Shown here piece after piece: positions 51,090 to 60,298 of a stretch of 64,000 bases of DNA. The notes under the pieces were generated by a model. It was not told the DNA's origin, did no database searches, and saw only the letters and a list, made by a program, of their open reading frames with translations. The stretch is from Shewanella cutis (GTDB lineage Bacteria > Pseudomonadota > Gammaproteobacteria > Enterobacterales > Shewanellaceae). Where the stretch lies: NCBI RefSeq assembly GCF_022410515.1, contig NZ_JACSDI010000020.1, positions 1 through 64,000 on the forward strand. Reading direction: 5' to 3'. Every line of letters starts with the position of its first letter. Position 1 is the first letter of the stretch. The position numbers were made by a program, and so were the translations under genes.

Positions 51090-51833
51090 ATGCAAGTGGG
51101 GAGCTGTTGGTTTGACAAAGAGCGTGGCTTGCTTGTCGAACAGGCTCGGAACGAATCTTGGCACCTTCCCCGTGCTGAGTTGCAAGTGTTGAGCCTATTG
51201 GTTGAACATCAAGGTAAACTGGTCTCAAAGCATGATCTTAAGACTGGTGATGGCGAGCATCCACCGCTAACGGATACTTCACTCGCCCGTGCGGTATTTA
51301 TGATCCGCTCTTTTTTGGGGCCGCAATATGAAGGGTTGATTGAAACCGTCAAGGGTCAAGGTTATTTGCTGCACAATACCCAAGGGCAGCGGTTAAAAAG
51401 TTTTCACTACCACAGATTACAGTCTTTACCCTGGTGGAGTGTGCTGCTCGTGTTTGGCTTTATGTTGGCTATTTCAGGTTTTTATCTGAGTCGAATTGAC
51501 CACAGTGTTCCCACTGAACCTCTATTATCAACCGAATTCCCCTTAGCCTCAGGGCAGCATATACGCTTGCACCTTTATGCCAATTCTAAGACCAATAATA
51601 CCTTGTTATTTGAGTTAGGAGACCGCTTAGGGCAGGGCTTGAGCCTTTGTGAACACAGTGATTGGTCTGAGGTTTACTCTTCACTTTCCCATGATAAACA
51701 AGTGTTTAATATTACTTTACGTGGTTATAAGCTCGGGCAGTCGGTTATTCGGAATTTAAAGATTAGCGATTTTAGACGCCCTAAAGAGTTTATTGATACG
51801 CAGTGGCTACAGGAGGTTGGGATCTGTGGCTAA
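51090..51833 (+). CDS. ToxR-like winged-helix transmembrane regulator (pair 2)
   Basis: This 247-residue paralogue of 47895-48644 shares MQ(I/V)G-x-CWF at the start, the HQGKLVSKHDL helix, SLARAVFMIRSFLG as recognition region, GQGYLLH as wing, a span at ~112-132, and the ending WLQEVGICG. Periplasmic Cys residues in LSLCEH and VGIC match those of the first copy. It should bind DNA from the membrane under control of a periplasmic signal. Its ORF overlaps its partner gene by 8 nt. It is divergent from the cytochrome operon, a plausible target. Confidence 0.8.
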   Translation: MQVGSCWFDKERGLLVEQARNESWHLPRAELQVLSLLVEHQGKLVSKHDLKTGDGEHPPLTDTSLARAVFMIRSFLGPQYEGLIETVKGQGYLLHNTQGQRLKSFHYHRLQSLPWWSVLLVFGFMLAISGFYLSRIDHSVPTEPLLSTEFPLASGQHIRLHLYANSKTNNTLLFELGDRLGQGLSLCEHSDWSEVYSSLSHDKQVFNITLRGYKLGQSVIRNLKISDFRRPKEFIDTQWLQEVGICG

Positions 51834-52356
51834 GTGGCTAAAGTGGACCATCAATCTAACCATTCTCACGGCGCTAATTGTAGCTTGTGGGGTGATTTAT
51901 CTACAATCGGTCTCAAATAAAGCGGTGATCCTCAACTGCAGCTCTGAACTTTTTGATCGCCACGCTCAGCGAGCTGACGACGGTAAATACTATCTACTGG
52001 TCGATGTACTGATCTCCTCTGGTAATGCGCAGATTAATTACCGTTACTTCAACCTTGATGGTTCCAGTGCTGGCACCATTCTGATGCAGGGCGAAGTGCA
52101 AAATATGGAGCTTAATCGGATGGCCTACAACGTGTCGGTTAAGACCAAGACAGAATCAGAGGAGGTCGATAAAAAACATTGGCCTGAGCATATGAAGTAT
52201 CTCTCCTACATCAGCAGCTTACATTTTAGTGAGTCAGGCAGACATAACCTCAGCATTGAAGTACTCGATAGCGATGCTAGCCAAGACTATGCGGTGGTCT
52301 TGTTTCAACCCAGCAACACGGTTTGTGGTTGCCGAATCGTCAATAGCCGAATTTAA
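51826..52356 (+). CDS. Periplasmic partner protein of ToxR-like regulator (pair 2)
   Basis: This 176-residue protein has one N-terminal span (about 7-26) and a periplasmic domain. It is the counterpart of 48631-49215: Cys in LNCSSELF, the N-R-M-A-Y-N-V-S-V segment, and F-Q-P-S then C-G-C-R near the end. The GTG start at 51826 has a perfect AGGAGG 9 nt upstream and overlaps the regulator stop, showing coupling. No known family was recognised. Confidence 0.7.
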   Translation: MAKWLKWTINLTILTALIVACGVIYLQSVSNKAVILNCSSELFDRHAQRADDGKYYLLVDVLISSGNAQINYRYFNLDGSSAGTILMQGEVQNMELNRMAYNVSVKTKTESEEVDKKHWPEHMKYLSYISSLHFSESGRHNLSIEVLDSDASQDYAVVLFQPSNTVCGCRIVNSRI

Positions 52357-52440
52357 TCAGTGAATTTGCTGCGCTTTCGGTTTAGATTATCTTTTCCATG
52401 GTGTTAATGCCGACCCTTGGTTCCAGTCATAAAGGTTTTT

Positions 52441-53841
52441 GTGTTTAAGATACGTGTCAAACAAGAAGAATCTCTGTCGATTAAGTTCAGCCATCAGATG
52501 GAAAAGGGCGATAATCGTCAACTCGACCTCTATTTCTTTTTGCCTAAAGAAATGGGCATAGGCGCGCACACCTTAAACGAAGAAGAGTACTACCATAGCA
52601 GCATTGTTGGCCGCCGCTCTTATTACTCCGAGGGTCTACATTTACCGCTGGTACAAGGGCGATTCGCCAGTATGAATCGCCGCACCGTGGAAGAGTTTAG
52701 GTTGTACTTAAACTTGTTTGCCTACCAATTTGCGGTGGCGGTTGAAAACGATGTTAAAGAACTCAATCGGATTGCCGATGTGGAGCACTTTTATCTCGCA
52801 CTCGATGAGCTGTGTGAGCAGATAACCCAATTGCTGAAAAAGTTTCGCCGTAATGAACCGGGCGATCCTAAATGGAAATCCTATTTTGAAAATGCTGATA
52901 ACTATCTGTCTTGGTTTTGTGAGCAGCAACTGTTAAAAGTGTTAGCCCATGCCACCCGTACCAGCGATTTTTCCGACATTCAGGAGCGCGTACTCACCCT
53001 GTGTCGCAATGAGTCTGCCTATCGCGATGCTAATAACTATAACTCGGCTCAGACTAAGCAAGATCCCAACCGAATTTCAAATAAGATGCTGTTATTAAGG
53101 CGTTTAATTCAGCAAGGGGTTGTTCTTAAAGAAGAATTAAAACCACTGGGCATTGGCCTTAAAAAGTTCACAACGGGGCTTGCCACGGCATTAGTCATGT
53201 TGGTGGTGTCGGCGCTGATTATTGAAGCCCAGGGGGTTTTTAGTGGTTTTACCATCGCCCTTGTGTTGACCTTAGCGGTGATTTACGGATTTCGGGAAAT
53301 CTTTAAGGATGATGTGCGCAATGCCCTATGGCGTTTTATTCAGCGTGGTCGGCCGCGTTGGAGCCGTATCTTAAGGGATACCACCAGTCAGGCGGTTATT
53401 GCTAAACAATTAGTGTGGTTGGAGTTTATGCGTCAGCAGGACTTACCTGAAAAGGTGAGTGAAATCCTAAAACATAGGCATAGCCAAAATAAGGTTGATG
53501 CCGAGATCCTGCATTACAAGATTGCGACGCGGGTGAATCAAGGTGAGTTTCAGGCGGGTTACTCCACGATTCAAGAGCAAGTTAACTTTAGTTTTGTGCC
53601 GTTTGCCCGTTACTTAGAGCGGGGCAAGGCCAAGATTTACAAGGAGCTTGAGGGCAAAATTAGCCATGAGTCAGTCGAGCGCCGTTATCAAGTCAATCTG
53701 ATTTTAGTGCTGCGTGATGGCCGTGACGCGCCAGAATACGCCCGCTATAAAATCACCATGAACCGCTCTGCGATTATCGAGATCACCCAAAGCCAGTTGC
53801 CCGATTCTTTCAATCTGCCCGTTAAGATGGATGACGAGTAA
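52441..53841 (+). CDS. Hypothetical membrane protein (466 aa)
   Basis: I do not recognise this protein. An N-terminal domain of ~240 residues (VKQEESLSIKFSHQMEKGDN..., then helical) is followed by two adjacent spans (about 253-290, TTGLATALVMLVVSALIIEAQ and FTIALVLTLAVIYGF) and a C-terminal cytoplasmic domain (about 300-466) with LRDGRDAPEYARYKITM near the end. The GTG start at 52441 has AAAGG upstream, and an in-frame TTG at 52417 is less likely. The gene overlaps the 3' end of the convergent PAS sensor gene by 20 nt. Confidence 0.7.
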   Translation: MFKIRVKQEESLSIKFSHQMEKGDNRQLDLYFFLPKEMGIGAHTLNEEEYYHSSIVGRRSYYSEGLHLPLVQGRFASMNRRTVEEFRLYLNLFAYQFAVAVENDVKELNRIADVEHFYLALDELCEQITQLLKKFRRNEPGDPKWKSYFENADNYLSWFCEQQLLKVLAHATRTSDFSDIQERVLTLCRNESAYRDANNYNSAQTKQDPNRISNKMLLLRRLIQQGVVLKEELKPLGIGLKKFTTGLATALVMLVVSALIIEAQGVFSGFTIALVLTLAVIYGFREIFKDDVRNALWRFIQRGRPRWSRILRDTTSQAVIAKQLVWLEFMRQQDLPEKVSEILKHRHSQNKVDAEILHYKIATRVNQGEFQAGYSTIQEQVNFSFVPFARYLERGKAKIYKELEGKISHESVERRYQVNLILVLRDGRDAPEYARYKITMNRSAIIEITQSQLPDSFNLPVKMDDE

Positions 53842-56059
53842 AGGCTTGACCAATATTCTGATCGTTATTCTGCTTTGCCCGTTTAAGCGCCACTTCGGCA
53901 TTACTGAGGTATTGCTCTAAGCTTTGTCCTTCCTGATAGCTGGCGATGCCGATGCTGATCCCTTCACCTAAGCCGTTGCTATTGAGTTTTTCGATGGTAT
54001 TGAGGGCAAAGTGATGCGCTGCGGTAGCATCGGTATCTGGCAATAACAACAATAGTTTACCCAGTTGCCAATGGAGTATTTGGTAATGGGTTGGGATCTC
54101 TAGTAATAGTTGAACTTCCACTTCCTGTTGGCGATTTTCAAGTTGATCGATATCGCTCATATGGCTCAGTAATCCTTCAGGATTGATGTCCATGACCAGT
54201 AGGCTTGAGTTACTGCGGCTTTGAGGGGACAGTGAGGCAAAATAACGTTCTAGATCTGACAGGTGTTGCAAAATCGTGCTGCGATGTGGCACAAAATTAC
54301 GACCTTCAGCACCACGTTGGCCGTCGTTAGCTTGTTCTAAGGTACAGATGATGTAGTCTATTTCGCCGTCAGCGGCAACATGACCCTTCAGTGTTGCCTG
54401 TAAACAATTGGAATGGCGAAGATTAGGCGAACTGAGGATCTGCCCTTGCCATTGGCCTTGCATGTTGATTTGGGCGGTGATCCGCTGCCATTGATTGCCT
54501 ATATCATTGGCGAGTAATGAGGCTAAATCATGGTTCAAATCGCCATTGAGTTGCATGAGTTGATCAAATACAGGGTTGATTTTTATCAACTTACCATTGG
54601 CATCCGTCAATGCTGTCGCCACTGTAGTATCGCAGAGTAGCTCGCTTAAGAATGCTTGATTATGACTGCTAATAATCTCACTGATATCCTCTAGTGTGAC
54701 TAACATATTAGGCATACCGCGCCCTAATTTCGGTGCCTGTCGCACGTTGACTTTTAGTGTTGAGCCCTTGTCATTTTCGAGGGATATGTTGCCTGACCAT
54801 TCGCCCAATCGATGCACTTGTTCGACAATTTGTGTGTGTGTCAGGTCATCGAGATTCAGTGCTCGTTGTAGACTTCGATCCGTCAGTTCGTCCTGTGGAA
54901 CTTGAGTCGCCTCGGCCGCTTTGGGGTTGGCACTGATAATTCGCGCCTGCTCATTGGCTAAAATAAAGCCAACCTCACTGTTAAATAGTGTATTTGCAAC
55001 GTCAATACTGTATTGGCGCGAACGATACTGTAACCGATACATATGGCTCAGTAGAATCACCCAAGCAGCCAGAAAGGTAAGCATTAAGGAGGCGACTATG
55101 ACGATGTTCTGCCACTGGGAAAACTTTGAGGCGATATCATCGTTACGAATATAAGAGAGTAAAAAATAGTCGCGGCGTAGCTCAGGTTGATTGGTGAGTT
55201 CAATTTTGAGGTAAACGAAGGTTGCGTCTTCACCATGGAACTGGCCAAAGTTACTCATCGACATTTCTCGCCACAGTGCCGGATAACTCTGGCGTAAACT
55301 CGCTCCTAGAGTGTCGGGGATATGGGGTAGCGGTGCCAGCTCGCTCACACCAGCATAGAGTAATCCCTGAGTATCTAGCACTAACATGGGCGATTTATTG
55401 CTCGAAAAGGCAGGTTTTATCGCCTCTAACATCTGTACCATTGAATTGTAAGTGATGAGATAGCCCATGGAACTTTGATCGGGTTTTTCCAGCCAAGTCA
55501 TTTGGTACATATAGGGTTCAAGTATGCCATTTAAGGGCACAAACTCTAAGGGCGAGGTAAATACTTCTTTTCCGCCTAAATTACGGCTCGAGCCTAGCAG
55601 TGCTGGGGGAAGGGCGTCCTGACTAAAGTTGGCTGGTGTTGCAAACTTATAATTTCCTTGGGGGTCGAAGAGGGCAATTCCAAGTAGTTCGGGAATATGC
55701 TGAACGAGTTCTTGCCAACTTTCCTGTAATTTTTGCTGTGAAGCTGGCGTCGGATTTTTAAGATACTGGTTAAGTAATTCATCCTTGGCAAACAACTGCG
55801 TGCGAAACTGCTGAAAAGCGACCTTATCGGTGATCAATGTACCTATAGTTTGCAATTCGCTATATCTTTGTGTTGCCCACTCTTCCTGCAACCTTCTTTC
55901 ACCTAACGTTATGATTAAGAGAGTTAAAATAATCATACCTATCACTAGCATCGATAACTGGCTCGCAACGGCTAACATGCGTTGGTGAGACCAATGCAGT
56001 CCTTGAGTTAATGAAAGTAATGATGCGAGTGGTTGCAGGCTTGGATTATTCTTCAGCAT
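53822..56059 (-). CDS. Membrane sensor protein with PAS domains and degenerate GGDEF
   Basis: This 745-residue protein has a membrane span at ~30-52, a periplasmic sensor region (~55-320), and a second span at ~325-347. Two PAS-like segments follow (VGFILANEQARIISANPKAAE at ~370 and VATALTDANGKLIKINPVFDQ at ~480). The C-terminal ~190 residues have a GGDEF fold with HWQLGKLLLLLP where GGDEF should be, so cyclase activity is not expected. GISIGIASY and VALKRAKQNN are recognisable GGDEF-domain endings. It may bind c-di-GMP or signal by contact. It is single, convergent and slightly overlapping with 52441-53841. Confidence 0.82.
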   Translation of the reverse strand: MLKNNPSLQPLASLLSLTQGLHWSHQRMLAVASQLSMLVIGMIILTLLIITLGERRLQEEWATQRYSELQTIGTLITDKVAFQQFRTQLFAKDELLNQYLKNPTPASQQKLQESWQELVQHIPELLGIALFDPQGNYKFATPANFSQDALPPALLGSSRNLGGKEVFTSPLEFVPLNGILEPYMYQMTWLEKPDQSSMGYLITYNSMVQMLEAIKPAFSSNKSPMLVLDTQGLLYAGVSELAPLPHIPDTLGASLRQSYPALWREMSMSNFGQFHGEDATFVYLKIELTNQPELRRDYFLLSYIRNDDIASKFSQWQNIVIVASLMLTFLAAWVILLSHMYRLQYRSRQYSIDVANTLFNSEVGFILANEQARIISANPKAAEATQVPQDELTDRSLQRALNLDDLTHTQIVEQVHRLGEWSGNISLENDKGSTLKVNVRQAPKLGRGMPNMLVTLEDISEIISSHNQAFLSELLCDTTVATALTDANGKLIKINPVFDQLMQLNGDLNHDLASLLANDIGNQWQRITAQINMQGQWQGQILSSPNLRHSNCLQATLKGHVAADGEIDYIICTLEQANDGQRGAEGRNFVPHRSTILQHLSDLERYFASLSPQSRSNSSLLVMDINPEGLLSHMSDIDQLENRQQEVEVQLLLEIPTHYQILHWQLGKLLLLLPDTDATAAHHFALNTIEKLNSNGLGEGISIGIASYQEGQSLEQYLSNAEVALKRAKQNNDQNIGQAFTRHPS

Positions 56060-56222
56060 GGGCCGATTTAGGGTTGATGATCTGTTAATTTGGCTATGTT
56101 AACACGAATGAATTGTTACGACAGTGGCAAGTTGCTCAGCGATAAATTTATCATTGAGCAACTGAGTTAATTCTTGGGTATCTATGAACCTGAATCTGGT
56201 TCTTGAGTTTTTTGTGGCGATA

Positions 56223-56927
56223 TTACCCGAGCGTGCCTAATACTCTGTGTTTAAACTCGCAGCCAGCAGCCAGCACTTGCTCACGGCAAAGGTCGATATC
56301 TACCCCGTCTAATCCTTCAATCGCTGAGACTTGCACTCGCTCAATATAGTGGGGCGCGAGGGCGATAAAGGCATTTACCGCTGCGTAGGAGTCTGCAAGT
56401 TTGGGACGGCAATGCTGATTATAGGCAGCCTCATTATCGGCATTGAGGGAAATAGATAAACCATCAACACACTCCGCTAGTTCGGGCAGAATGTTACGTC
56501 TATGCACAAGATTGCCTAATCCATCAGTATTGACCCTAACTCGACCGCCGCGACGTTTGATTTCCTTGGCCACAGCAAGCAGCGTCGGAAGGTTCATGGT
56601 CGGCTCGCCATAGCCGCAAAACACATATTCCTCGAAGTCTTCCACATTGCCTAAGAGTGGAATAATTTCCTCGGGTTTGGGTTGATGGGTTAGTGCCAAT
56701 TGATATTCATGGATTTGTTTGCTGCCATTGTGTTTCGGGCAGAATACACAACGCAGAGTGCAGCGGCCGGTGATGTTGAGGTAACGGCTTTTACGAATAT
56801 CGTAGACCAAGGTTTCGGTGGCACAGGTCTCATTGGTACAGACTTCTGCGGTGGTATTGCCATTGGCTAAGGTCTCGGTGGCGATGAGCTGTTCGGGTTT
56901 TGTTCGAGAGGTGTGTGAGTTTGGCAT
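56223..56927 (-). CDS. Radical SAM protein (TatD-associated type)
   Basis: This 234-residue protein has the 4Fe-4S motif CxxxCxxC as CTLRCVFC and the GYGEPTMNLPTLLAV segment of the radical SAM fold. VNTDGLGNLVHRRNIL and the DGLSISLNADNEAAYN region fit the family noted as associated with TatD DNases. No tatD lies in the window. The reaction is unknown. An N-terminal Thr/Asn-rich ~40 residues with extra cysteines (CTNETC) precedes the core. The ribosome-binding site is not obvious. Confidence 0.8.
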   Translation of the reverse strand: MPNSHTSRTKPEQLIATETLANGNTTAEVCTNETCATETLVYDIRKSRYLNITGRCTLRCVFCPKHNGSKQIHEYQLALTHQPKPEEIIPLLGNVEDFEEYVFCGYGEPTMNLPTLLAVAKEIKRRGGRVRVNTDGLGNLVHRRNILPELAECVDGLSISLNADNEAAYNQHCRPKLADSYAAVNAFIALAPHYIERVQVSAIEGLDGVDIDLCREQVLAAGCEFKHRVLGTLG

Positions 56928-57041
56928 ACAGCGGCTTTGTTGGCTTTTGGCAATAACTTAAGCTGAGTGTAACCAAAGCGCCTAGGGATAACTGCCACGT
57001 AGATCGCACTACGCGCTTTAGGATGGCGCACTGCAAAAGCA

Positions 57042-57066
57042 AAAGAGAGCCTAAGCTCTCTTTTTA
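57042..57066 (-). terminator. Terminator after RND efflux operon
   Basis: GAGAGC-CTAA-GCTCTC has T-rich sequence on both sides when read on either strand. It lies just beyond the permease stop. Confidence 0.65.
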
Positions 57067-57094
57067 TGGGGATAGCATGGATTACAGGTGATCA

Positions 57095-60000
57095 CTAATC
57101 CCGCATATAGTCAGGTTCATTTACGGCATCCAAGGATACTCTATGGGCCTCATTGCTATGTAACGGCATCTCCTGCGTGTTTTTCGGACGCCACCACCAA
57201 TGGTAGAGTCGGCTACCAAGGCGCTTGACATCATCGAGTATGATATACAACAGCGGCACTAGGATTAAGGTGACGACTGTTGAGAATAGGATACCGAAGG
57301 CAAGCGACGTCGCCATAGGGATCACCACTTGTGCTTGCAGGCTACGCTCAAGGATGATCGGTGCGAGGCCCACAAAGGTTGTGAGTGAGGTTAAGATAAT
57401 CGCCCTAAAACGATAACAGCCCGAATCTACCGCTGCTTGTCTTATTGATTGGCCTTGCTCCCGCGCACGGTTAACAAAGTCGACCAAAATCAAGGAGTCA
57501 TTTACGACGACCCCAGCTAGCGCCACAATCCCACAGAGGCTAAGCACGCTAATCGATAGGCCTTGGATTAGGTGGCCAAAAATGGCGCCAATAATGCCAA
57601 AGGGAATGACTGACATAATAATTAACGGTTGGCTATAGGATTTGAGCGGCACGGCCATCAAGGCATAAATAGTAAACAGGGCAAAGAAGAAACCTTGCAT
57701 TAACCCAACCAAGGCATTCTGCTCATCTAAACTGCCGCCATCGAGAGCTGTTTGAATGCTAGGGTACTTGGCTTGTAATTGGGGTAAGTAAGTCTCTTGG
57801 ATTTCATTGACCACTTTAGAGGGTTCAACGATATTTTTGTTCGCGTTAGCAGTGATGCTAATTGCCCGTTTACCATCTACACGGGTGATTGAAGCAAAGG
57901 ACTCACCCTTTTCAATTTCGGCGACGGTAGAGAAGGGCACGGCAGTACCTTGAGGCGTTCGGATCAACATGTTTTCAAGGTGACCAAGGGTTCGGCGTTG
58001 TTCTAATGGGTAACGCACCATCACTTTGACTTCTTCTTTACTGCGCAAAATTCGTTGAGCTTCATAACCATAGAAGCCATAACGTACTTGGCGGGCGAGA
58101 TCAGAAAGGGTTAACCCTAACGCTTCGGCTTCGGGGCGAATTTTCAGGCGGATTTCACTGCTACCTGATGAATAGTTATCAGCAATGTCGTATACACCTT
58201 CATAGGATGCCAGTTTTTGTTTGATCTCCTTCGACGCCGCCGCTAATTCATCCAACGAGTTAGATGATAATCTAAAGGATATATCGCCGCCGCTACCCAT
58301 GTTGCGACCACCGTTAAGATCGAGTTTTTTTACCGATAGGAGTTCGGGCAGTTGCTCGCGCCAAGCTGCAGAAATAGTATCGGCATCGATATCCCTCGCT
58401 TCACCTTTAACAAGTTCTGCAAAAATAAAGGCCGAGGTGCGAGAGTCCATATTAATAAAACTATGTTTCACCACCTCATAGCCATATTTTTGGGCAATAT
58501 CGGCGTTCATTTTATATAAGGCATCTTCAATATCCTGAATCACCTTGAGGGTGTTTTGCTCAGAGCTGCCTTCATCCATTTCCAGTTGGACTTGGATAAA
58601 ATCCGAGGCGAGATTAGGAAAGAATACCCAACGTACTTTTCCGCTGAGCACTAAGGCTATAGAGAGGATTAATACACCGATAAAAATCGCTAGTACGTTA
58701 TAACGTTGACGAATACAGAGTTCGAGGAAGTGACGGTAACTGTGGTGAATAAAGTGCTGTACGCGATTATTAAATTTTTCTCTAAAGCGTCCAAAGAAAC
58801 CTGTCGACTCTGCCGGTTTTTTAAACTTCATATGGGCCAAGTGAGCCGGTAGGATCAATTTAGATTCCACCAGTGAAAATGCCAGACACAAGATGACAAT
58901 CATGCCGATGGATTTCCAAATCACTCCCATAGGTCCAGATACCAACAACATAGGTATAAAGGCGGCGATAGTGGTTAACACTCCGAAAGTCGCTGGCATT
59001 GCCACCTTTTGTGCTCCGCGGATCACATTATCAATCGAGTGCCCATGACGCTCAACTTCATAGTAGGCACTCTCGCCAATCACTATGGCATCGTCGACCA
59101 CAATCCCCAGTACCAAAATAAACGCAAATAAAGTCATCATGTTGATGGTCATCGAAAACGGTTCGAGAGGCATCAGCAACATAGTGCCAAGGAAGCACAC
59201 GGGTATTCCCATCATTACCCAAAAGGCAAGCCTTAAGTCCAGAAATAAGGCGAGGATAATAAACACCAGCAGCGCGCCATAAAACATGTTGGATAACATC
59301 ATATTGAGGCGATCTTTGAGGTAGTGAGTCATATCACCCCAAGTGTCTAGCTTGGCATTGGCTGGCAATGTCGCGCGGCGATCCTCTACATATTGTTTAA
59401 CCTGCGCAGCAATTTCTAAGGCGTTTTGATCGTTGACGCTCGTGACTTCAATGATGGCAGCGGGTTTACCATTAAAGCGGGTGTACTCTAAGCGTTCTTC
59501 AAAATCGTCTTTAATGGTGGCAACTTGCGGCAACATCACGCGGCTACCGTCGGCACGGGTAGTGACAACGATATTGGCAAAGTCATCGCCCGTATAGGCT
59601 TGACCTTTGGTGCGCAGCAGAATGTCACCATCCTCAGCGCGAATTGAACCGCCGGGTAAATCGATAGAGGAGTTTTGTACTGCGGTCGCGACTTGCGAGA
59701 AGGTTAAGCCGTATTCACGCAGTTTATCTTCTGAGACTTCGATGCCGATTTCATAATCGCGCACCCCCGTGACTTTCGCACGGGTAACGGCGGGGAGCTG
59801 GGTCAAATCATCACGTACTGATTTAGCCAATTCCTTCATATCGTGCAGTGACATTTCACCGTAGATTGAGACCCACAGTACAAAATTTTCGGGCTCGACC
59901 TTAAAAATTTCCGGCTTTTCAATATTTACAGGGAAGGTGGAGATTGCATCTAAGCGTAGTTTTGCTTCATCTAACAGGTTCTGAACATCGTAACCATCTT

Positions 60001-60298
60001 CTACCTCAATGCTGATTGTGCCAACGCCTTCACGGGCGACTGAGGTCACTTTTTTAATACCATTAATATCTTGGATGGCTTCTTCAATCTTAATGTTGAT
60101 GCCTTCTTCGATTTCCTGAGGGGCTGCCCCAGGATAAGCCACGGAGATATTAAGTAGATTGAGTTCAAATGGTGGATATACTTCTTTATTAATCAATACC
60201 GCGCTAAAGAGCCCGCCGATTAACACTATCCACATTAGTAAGTTGGCCGCTACGCTATTGTGGGCAAACCAAGCTATGATCCCTTTTTGCGTATCCAT
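57095..60298 (-). CDS. RND-family efflux permease
   Basis: This 1067-residue inner-membrane proton-driven efflux pump subunit is of the AcrB/HAE superfamily. The twelve-span layout shows the first span after FAHNSVAANLLMWIVLIGG, a large periplasmic loop, then LGIVVDDAIVIGESAYYEVE in the central membrane block with the paired Asp residues for proton relay, a second large loop, and GVVVNDSLILVDFVNRAREQG near the end. The substrate is unknown. The start overlaps the stop of the adaptor gene by one base. No TolC-type outer membrane gene is adjacent, so it probably uses a shared one. Confidence 0.93.
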   Translation of the reverse strand: MDTQKGIIAWFAHNSVAANLLMWIVLIGGLFSAVLINKEVYPPFELNLLNISVAYPGAAPQEIEEGINIKIEEAIQDINGIKKVTSVAREGVGTISIEVEDGYDVQNLLDEAKLRLDAISTFPVNIEKPEIFKVEPENFVLWVSIYGEMSLHDMKELAKSVRDDLTQLPAVTRAKVTGVRDYEIGIEVSEDKLREYGLTFSQVATAVQNSSIDLPGGSIRAEDGDILLRTKGQAYTGDDFANIVVTTRADGSRVMLPQVATIKDDFEERLEYTRFNGKPAAIIEVTSVNDQNALEIAAQVKQYVEDRRATLPANAKLDTWGDMTHYLKDRLNMMLSNMFYGALLVFIILALFLDLRLAFWVMMGIPVCFLGTMLLMPLEPFSMTINMMTLFAFILVLGIVVDDAIVIGESAYYEVERHGHSIDNVIRGAQKVAMPATFGVLTTIAAFIPMLLVSGPMGVIWKSIGMIVILCLAFSLVESKLILPAHLAHMKFKKPAESTGFFGRFREKFNNRVQHFIHHSYRHFLELCIRQRYNVLAIFIGVLILSIALVLSGKVRWVFFPNLASDFIQVQLEMDEGSSEQNTLKVIQDIEDALYKMNADIAQKYGYEVVKHSFINMDSRTSAFIFAELVKGEARDIDADTISAAWREQLPELLSVKKLDLNGGRNMGSGGDISFRLSSNSLDELAAASKEIKQKLASYEGVYDIADNYSSGSSEIRLKIRPEAEALGLTLSDLARQVRYGFYGYEAQRILRSKEEVKVMVRYPLEQRRTLGHLENMLIRTPQGTAVPFSTVAEIEKGESFASITRVDGKRAISITANANKNIVEPSKVVNEIQETYLPQLQAKYPSIQTALDGGSLDEQNALVGLMQGFFFALFTIYALMAVPLKSYSQPLIIMSVIPFGIIGAIFGHLIQGLSISVLSLCGIVALAGVVVNDSLILVDFVNRAREQGQSIRQAAVDSGCYRFRAIILTSLTTFVGLAPIILERSLQAQVVIPMATSLAFGILFSTVVTLILVPLLYIILDDVKRLGSRLYHWWWRPKNTQEMPLHSNEAHRVSLDAVNEPDYMRD

